A stretch of 28,827 bases of DNA, taken from the IMG/VR virus record IMGVR_UViG_3300027714_000082, positions 1-28,827 of that record; one strand, 5' to 3'. Of the stretch, positions 25,573 to 28,827 are shown piece after piece. Numbering within the stretch: position 1 is the first letter of the stretch; every line of letters begins with the position of its first letter. The notes beneath the pieces were generated by a model. It ran no database searches. It worked only from the letters and a program-made list of their open reading frames with translations, and had not been told where the DNA came from. The translations under genes and the position numbers were made by a program. The DNA comes from a virus.

Positions 25573-25992
25573 TGGAGCTGGGGGGAATCGAACCCCCGTA
25601 CAGATCGTTTTATCAAACAAGTCATTCACAGCTTAGTTTAGTTTCTATAAGTAGCAACTAACAAACAACTTGTTACTTTACTCAGAGTAACCAACTGGTA
25701 GTTTCTTTAATCTCTAACTTCCATCCTAACTAAAGAGAGTTTGTCTAACTTCTTTTATGACCGAGTGTTAAACGACTCAGTAACTTAAGCAGAGTATGCG
25801 TAGGTTGATTGAACATCTGCCTTACGGCTGATTGGTAAAGCTGGTACATCGTACTCAGCCATATGCCAATCTATATTCAACCCTTCAAGCGAATTATCGC
25901 CATTTTGGTTTGTTGAGTCTTTTGTTCGAGACATACTCAATCTCTGCTGCACTCTATTATCAAATAACACCTGGCGATACCATTTCAACCCC
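25573..25992 (-). ncRNA. ssrA: tmRNA (one-piece), phage-encoded
   Basis: 5' GGGGUUG (25992-25986) pairs with 3' CAGCUCC (25580-25574) in a 7-bp acceptor stem containing G3:U70, the alanine identity pair. T arm GGGGG-UUCGAUU-CCCCC follows tRNA rules and A73 is the discriminator. A pseudoknot lies just before the tag: GATTGG (25871-25866) with CCAATC (25835-25830), and GGCT (25860-25857) with AGCC (25829-25826). The tag frame ends with TAA at 25787-25785. The CCA tail is not encoded (CTA follows). tmRNA rescues stalled ribosomes and tags the unfinished protein. An apparent 72-codon reading frame across this RNA is not a protein gene. Confidence 0.93.
25785..25820 (-). other. tmRNA tag-peptide reading frame
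   Basis: With GCA (25820-25818) as resume codon the encoded tag is ADVQSTYAYSA followed by TAA. The frame is fixed by the stop and by alanine as usual first residue. Only 5 nt separate the pseudoknot from GCA, so a slightly later resume codon (GUU) is possible. The end YSA differs from the common ALAA degron. Confidence 0.7.
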
Positions 25993-26004
25993 AAAGTTTT
26001 CATT

Positions 26005-26154
26005 TTAACTCCACTTCTCCAAATCGTATTCGTCTAATGGGTTGTCCATAATCTCTCTGATTTCATCAGCAGCTTCTTCAATTAATTCCCAATCCTCATC
26101 TGCTATAGCTTCTTCAATTTTATTAAGAACTTTTTCTAGTATATGATTATCCAT
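26005..26154 (-). CDS. 49-aa acidic helical protein
   Basis: Starts MDNHILEKVLNKIEEA, continues with DEDWELIEEAADEIREIM and ends EYDLEKWS. Strong SD AGAGGA lies 6-7 nt upstream of ATG 26154. It looks like two short acidic amphipathic helices. It ends 12 nt before the tmRNA 5' end. Too short to assign; small acidic phage proteins of this kind often bind host enzymes, but nothing here shows it. Confidence 0.7.
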   Translation of the reverse strand: MDNHILEKVLNKIEEAIADEDWELIEEAADEIREIMDNPLDEYDLEKWS

Positions 26155-26214
26155 TTTAATTCCTCTTGTTTAGTAAATATCTGTTTATTTTTTTATACAA
26201 TATTTTTTACTTAT

Positions 26215-26240
26215 CCGAGTAGTATATAAATACCACTCGG
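26215..26240 (-). other. Hairpin between HTH gene and 49-aa gene
   Basis: CCGAGT/ACTCGG stem of 6 bp, one mismatch, then four more pairs around an ATAA loop. No U-run follows on the minus strand, so it is not a standard terminator. It may be a processing or stability element for the downstream transcript leading to the tmRNA. Confidence 0.45.
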
Positions 26241-26258
26241 AATATATATATTTGGAAT

Positions 26259-26498
26259 TTAATTATCCCAAATCACCTGATCATTTTTTCTATCATAATT
26301 TTTTTCTTTAACAAAATTAAGAAAGGCTTTCCTAGATACAACACCTGTTATTCGACCACCTACAATCATTGAACCTTTTGGGATATTGTATTTTTTAGCG
26401 TAATTGGATATTGTCGTGGGGGCTACTCCGATCATTTCCGCGGCTTCATTGAAAGTTAAATGTGAAGCTACTTTTTTTTGTTTTTTACTACTAGCCAT
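26259..26498 (-). CDS. Small helix-turn-helix DNA-binding protein
   Basis: 79 residues. After a basic start (SSKKQKKVAS) comes LTFNEAAEMIGVAPTTISNYAKKYNIPKG, a helix-turn-helix of the MerR/excisionase-like kind, then a strand pair (GRITGVVSRKAFLNFV) like the wing. Perfect AAAGGAG SD. Likely a transcription regulator of phage genes; target unknown. The AT-rich 100-nt gap downstream with a hairpin could be an operator region. Confidence 0.75.
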   Translation of the reverse strand: MASSKKQKKVASHLTFNEAAEMIGVAPTTISNYAKKYNIPKGSMIVGGRITGVVSRKAFLNFVKEKNYDRKNDQVIWDN

Positions 26499-26525
26499 TA
26501 TTGACTCCTTTGTGTTTATTACTTA

Positions 26526-27155
26526 TTATTGGTGAATATTCCAACCATCATTTAAAAACTTTTCTACTTTTTTGTATTTCAATACTTTAACTGCATCACC
26601 TTTTTTAATTGTAACAAGATGATTTCTACCTATTTTCTTTTTAACTCTGATGGTAGTATCCACTTGTCTATCTAAGATTCTCATACCATTAAGGTGATCA
26701 ATTTCATGTTGAACACATACAGCTTCAAGTGTTCTAAGTTCTCTATCTTGTTTTATCTTATCAGTTTCCCAAGTACCCTCACCTATTTCACCAGCATCAA
26801 TACCACTAAATATTATAGTACCTTCTGTTTGTGCTGTTATAATCTCTATTGTTTCATATCTCATTGTATGGCATCCCTTATTGGGAAACGATAGACAACC
26901 TTCGTAGTACGGTATTTCAGTTGTCTTTGATATAATTTGAGGATTTATAAGAACGATTGGTTCTCTAACATTAAGAACAGCTACTTGTGCATCAATACCA
27001 ACTTGATTCGCAGCAAGACCAATTCCATCTTTTCGGTTGTTGAGTATCTGAAATAATTCTGTGGCGATTTCTAATCCTTCTTCAACCGACACCTCTTTTA
27101 ATTTCCTTTGTATTATCAGGTTCTCTTCTTTAAAACAATCAATTATTTTTTTCAT
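26526..27155 (-). CDS. def: Peptide deformylase with insertion and C-terminal extension
   Basis: 209 residues against ~170 typical. The three motifs are intact: GIGLAANQ (44-51), EGCLS with C87 (85-89), and QHEIDHLNG with H150, E151 and H154 (149-157). Removes formyl from new proteins, with a metal ion. An insertion at ~111-140 (ending REL) separates motifs 2 and 3. The last ~30 residues (LVTIKKGDAVKVLKYKKVEKFLNDGWNI) form an extra module of a kind seen at the ends of other phage proteins. Marine phages are known to carry def. The ATG overlaps the previous stop by 4 nt. Confidence 0.93.
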   Translation of the reverse strand: MKKIIDCFKEENLIIQRKLKEVSVEEGLEIATELFQILNNRKDGIGLAANQVGIDAQVAVLNVREPIVLINPQIISKTTEIPYYEGCLSFPNKGCHTMRYETIEIITAQTEGTIIFSGIDAGEIGEGTWETDKIKQDRELRTLEAVCVQHEIDHLNGMRILDRQVDTTIRVKKKIGRNHLVTIKKGDAVKVLKYKKVEKFLNDGWNIHQ

Positions 27156-27451
27156 GCTATAAAGTTACTCTTGTTGGAATGTAATTTACTTATATATTGT
27201 TTTAATGATTGACAAGTATTACAATACTCTGGTGTTATACTCTGTACACTCGAATAAAATGTAAGGTGATCTTCAATATGTTGTCTAATTAATAACATAT
27301 CATCTGTTTTAAATCTATACAAACCACCCAACGCTCTATCCTTAGCATTTTCACCACAATCAAGGCACTCACCTTCTTTGTGTTTTTTGGTCTTATGTTT
27401 TAATGTATACGAACCATCACGTTTTCTGATTAAGTTATCATGAAATGCCAT
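27152..27451 (-). CDS. Small zinc-binding (two CxxC) protein
   Basis: 99 residues from ATG 27451; a TTG one codon upstream is an unlikely alternative. Two knuckles: C29xxC32 (ECLDCGE) and C77xxC80 (YCNTCQS). Basic N-terminus (KHKTKKHKEG). Its ATG overlaps the stop of the preceding 54-aa gene by one base, and its TGA overlaps the start of def, so the three are translationally coupled. Function unknown; nucleic-acid binding plausible. Confidence 0.75.
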   Translation of the reverse strand: MAFHDNLIRKRDGSYTLKHKTKKHKEGECLDCGENAKDRALGGLYRFKTDDMLLIRQHIEDHLTFYSSVQSITPEYCNTCQSLKQYISKLHSNKSNFIA

Positions 27452-27615
27452 CAATCAACCACCACTTCTTTAAGAGTACCTAGATGTATACCTGTTACTT
27501 TAAGATACAACTTAGCATCTTCTTCATCCGTAGCAAGGAATACATAACCTTGATCGGTTGTCCATTTCTTGTAGTGGTCAAATTGACCTTTTACGTTATC
27601 TGTTTTCTTAGCCAT
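27451..27615 (-). CDS. 54-aa protein, unknown
   Basis: ATG 27615 with GGAG SD; sequence begins MAKKTDNVKGQFDHYKKWTT and ends TLKEVVVD, with TGA at 27453-27451. A mid segment GYVFLATDEEDAKLYLKVTG suggests a small alpha/beta fold. Fits exactly between the zinc genes on both sides, which supports a real gene despite its size. Confidence 0.75.
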   Translation of the reverse strand: MAKKTDNVKGQFDHYKKWTTDQGYVFLATDEEDAKLYLKVTGIHLGTLKEVVVD

Positions 27616-27617
27616 TA

Positions 27618-28025
27618 TTATTCTCCAAACTTATGGTTGATAAAATCTTTTTGTTTTTGTACAGCCTTTTTTAAAGCTGCCTTTTTCTCAGTAGCCCTTG
27701 CAAGAAGTATCTCTTGTTTAGACCTACGTTTAGTTTTAGTTTTCTTTTTAGGTGTAACCTTAGTAGGTTTAAGAGTACCAAACAACTTAGGTTGTTCTTT
27801 ACCTCTATGAAATACAGTTCCATCTTTATCTACGAACTCACCCATAAAATGCCATCCAGCTGGTCTACCTGATGATACCCGTTGTATAGGTTCTTTTGGC
27901 ATTCCAACTAACATCATAGTACAATATGAACATATAACACTCTTAGCACGCTCTCCTACATTACTAACTAACCTAGTACATTTAGTACAAGACATTGATT
28001 GATATGAACTTACGTTTTTATTCAT
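27618..28025 (-). CDS. Zinc-ribbon protein with basic tail
   Basis: 135 residues. C13xxC16 (CTKC) and C32xxC35 (CSYC) form a zinc ribbon. A middle PAGWHFMGEFVDKDGTVFHRG block followed by EQPKLFGTLKPT looks like a conserved phage segment. The C-terminus is very basic (KKKTKTKRRSKQ) and helical. A nucleic-acid-binding role is inferred. The start overlaps the previous gene by 4 nt. Confidence 0.75.
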   Translation of the reverse strand: MNKNVSSYQSMSCTKCTRLVSNVGERAKSVICSYCTMMLVGMPKEPIQRVSSGRPAGWHFMGEFVDKDGTVFHRGKEQPKLFGTLKPTKVTPKKKTKTKRRSKQEILLARATEKKAALKKAVQKQKDFINHKFGE

Positions 28026-28201
28026 CTTAGTGTTTTCCTTTTTCTGTTAAATAAAAAATCTAATATATCATTAGCAGTTCTATTCTCTTCGACAATCTCA
28101 TTTAGATTATCAAATAGATTTAATTGATTCTTGTGAGTACCATAGTCATACAGACCTCTTTCTACCACATCACCGAAAGCGTTTATTTTTAAGTTCTTCA
28201 T
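28022..28201 (-). CDS. 59-aa protein, first gene after promoter
   Basis: Start set at 28201 (MKNLKINAFGD), which follows GGGAGAG at good distance; an in-frame ATG at 28219 would lie at the predicted transcription start. Small, mixed charge, helical C-terminus ending in FNRKRKTLR. Function unknown. Confidence 0.7.
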   Translation of the reverse strand: MKNLKINAFGDVVERGLYDYGTHKNQLNLFDNLNEIVEENRTANDILDFLFNRKRKTLR

Positions 28202-28224
28202 GTCTCTCCCTTTATTCATACCTA

Positions 28225-28253
28225 AATATACACATAATATTTGATAATGTCAA
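28225..28253 (-). promoter_or_regulatory. Sigma70-type promoter of the small-gene operon
   Basis: Minus strand TTGACA (28253-28248), 17-nt spacer, TATATT (28230-28225). Consensus -35 and near-consensus -10. Predicted start ~28218, leader ~17 nt to ATG 28201. Drives the run of zinc proteins, def and possibly more. Confidence 0.82.
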
Positions 28254-28277
28254 GTATTATTTTTATTAATTTTTTAT

Positions 28278-28502
28278 TCAACTTAAAAGTGATTTTTTAA
28301 TCCCATTACTAATTTCTGTAGTATGTCTACATTTATGTCTATAAATATAACCTTTACAATTACAACTATATTTTCGTTGGTACTTATCCCATTCTACAAT
28401 ATACCTCTTACCGGCAGAACCTTCTACTGACCATTGGTTATCTTCTATGATAACACCATCAAATACTTTTATGATATGTTCTAATAAATCCGTATTCTTC
28501 AT
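28278..28502 (-). CDS. SWIM-type zinc-finger protein
   Basis: 74 residues from ATG 28502, no clear SD. A TTG-started longer frame from 28550 would run through the terminator and is less likely. The C47-x-C49-x8-C58-x-H60 pattern (YSCNCKGYIYRHKCRH) is a SWIM zinc finger, preceded by a short beta/alpha stretch. SWIM domains bind DNA or protein. Function unknown. Confidence 0.7.
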   Translation of the reverse strand: MKNTDLLEHIIKVFDGVIIEDNQWSVEGSAGKRYIVEWDKYQRKYSCNCKGYIYRHKCRHTTEISNGIKKSLLS

Positions 28503-28517
28503 ATACAAATATAAGTT

Positions 28518-28544
28518 AAAAAAGGCATATGGCACAAGGCCTTT
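28518..28544 (-). terminator. Intrinsic terminator after the window-edge gene
   Basis: Minus strand AAAGGC (28544-28539), 12-nt loop, GCCTTT (28526-28521) and a T-run through 28518. It lies just after the stop of the gene at the window edge. Confidence 0.7.
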
Positions 28545-28550
28545 CTGCAA

Positions 28551-28827
28551 CTATTTACTAATATTTTTTTCAATGTTTTTTTTACATTGTTTATAAATAC
28601 TATTTACAACTTCCATTTGCTTCTTAGATAATCTCATATTACTCATAGCCTGTTTTTTAATGCTTTCTAAGAAAGACTCTTTACCATGCTTGTAGTTTGC
28701 GCCCCAGCTGGTTTCTTTTACCAAATTAGAAACCATCATTATTTTAGGAACTACTGACTCAACCCAATCTTTTCTCTTAACCAACTCTTCAGGTTTATTA
28801 CGATTGACAATACCATTAATTGCTTCT
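28551..28827 (-). CDS. C-terminal part of a gene cut by the window edge
   Basis: The frame is open to the window end with no stop, so the TTG at 28784 need not be its start; this is probably a 3' fragment (91 codons plus TAG). Basic, helical, with NMRLSKKQMEVVNSIYKQC near the end, a tail found at the C-terminus of various phage replication-type proteins, by impression only. Parent protein not identified. Confidence 0.6.
   Translation of the reverse strand, partial: EAINGIVNRNKPEELVKRKDWVESVVPKIMMVSNLVKETSWGANYKHGKESFLESIKKQAMSNMRLSKKQMEVVNSIYKQCKKNIEKNISK

Noticed and set aside
25562-25575. Phage integration (att) site at the tmRNA 3' end
   Set aside because: No integrase in the window, and the only repeat of the sequence is a ribosome-site context at 202-215; a lytic T4-like phage would not need it.
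25785-26003. A 72-codon reading frame with an SD-like sequence, seemingly a protein gene
   Set aside because: It lies within the tmRNA, its last 11 codons are the tag, and its SD-like bases are the end of the 49-aa gene. The length reflects the open tag frame.
28503-28550. TTG-started N-terminal extension of the SWIM protein
   Set aside because: It would encode through the terminator hairpin; the ATG at 28502 is simpler, though it lacks an SD.
1-28827. Search for CRISPR arrays, IS elements or further tRNA genes
   Set aside because: No repeat-spacer pattern, no transposase and no other cloverleaf was seen by eye; a tRNAscan-type run could still find a degenerate one.

Overview
This window reads as part of the genome of a T4-related (far-T4-like), probably marine, contractile-tailed phage. 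The DNA is strongly AT-rich by eye, and every gene I accept is on the minus strand with short gaps or 1-23 nt overlaps. T4-type hallmarks are a gp55-like late sigma factor and baseplate proteins of the gp25, gp6 and gp5 types. Early-type promoters of the form TTGACA-N17-TATATT and good Shine-Dalgarno sites fit a host with ordinary sigma70 signals. They do not look like the -33/-7 promoters of Bacteroidetes. The host itself cannot be named from the sequence.

Transcription runs from high to low coordinates. Region A (28827-26005) holds small host-takeover-type genes: a partial gene at the window edge, a SWIM-type zinc protein, two CxxC zinc proteins, a peptide deformylase with a C-terminal extension, a small HTH protein and several tiny unknown genes. 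Two of these (54 and 49 aa) are short and easily missed. Region B (25992-24130) holds a complete one-piece tmRNA gene, an HNH nuclease, a membrane-anchored 3D-domain (cell-wall type) protein behind a T4-like late promoter, and an unknown protein.

Region C (24128-17129) is the most striking part. It holds QueD, a ParB-like protein, an unknown protein, QueE, a small membrane protein, QueC, GTP cyclohydrolase I (FolE), a phosphoribosyltransferase, a DpdA-like tRNA-guanine-transglycosylase relative and an HD-domain protein. FolE, QueD, QueE and QueC make up the whole route from GTP to preQ0, and DpdA enzymes exchange guanine in DNA for such a base. The phage therefore probably replaces some guanines in its own DNA with a 7-deazaguanine, likely preQ0 because no QueF-type gene is seen here. 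Such modification is known in other phages to block host restriction enzymes. The QueE and QueD copies depart from the textbook active-site motifs.

Region D (17129-16087) has a small membrane protein and the gp55-like sigma factor, closed by a strong intrinsic terminator at 16009-16045. Region E (15894-1) is the late structural block: a gp5-like spike/hub lacking a lysozyme domain, gp25, gp6, several virion proteins, a 1560-aa wedge/tail protein with an interrupted LamG domain, a glycine-tipped adhesin-like protein, a pair of related tail proteins, and the start of a secreted protein cut off by the window edge.
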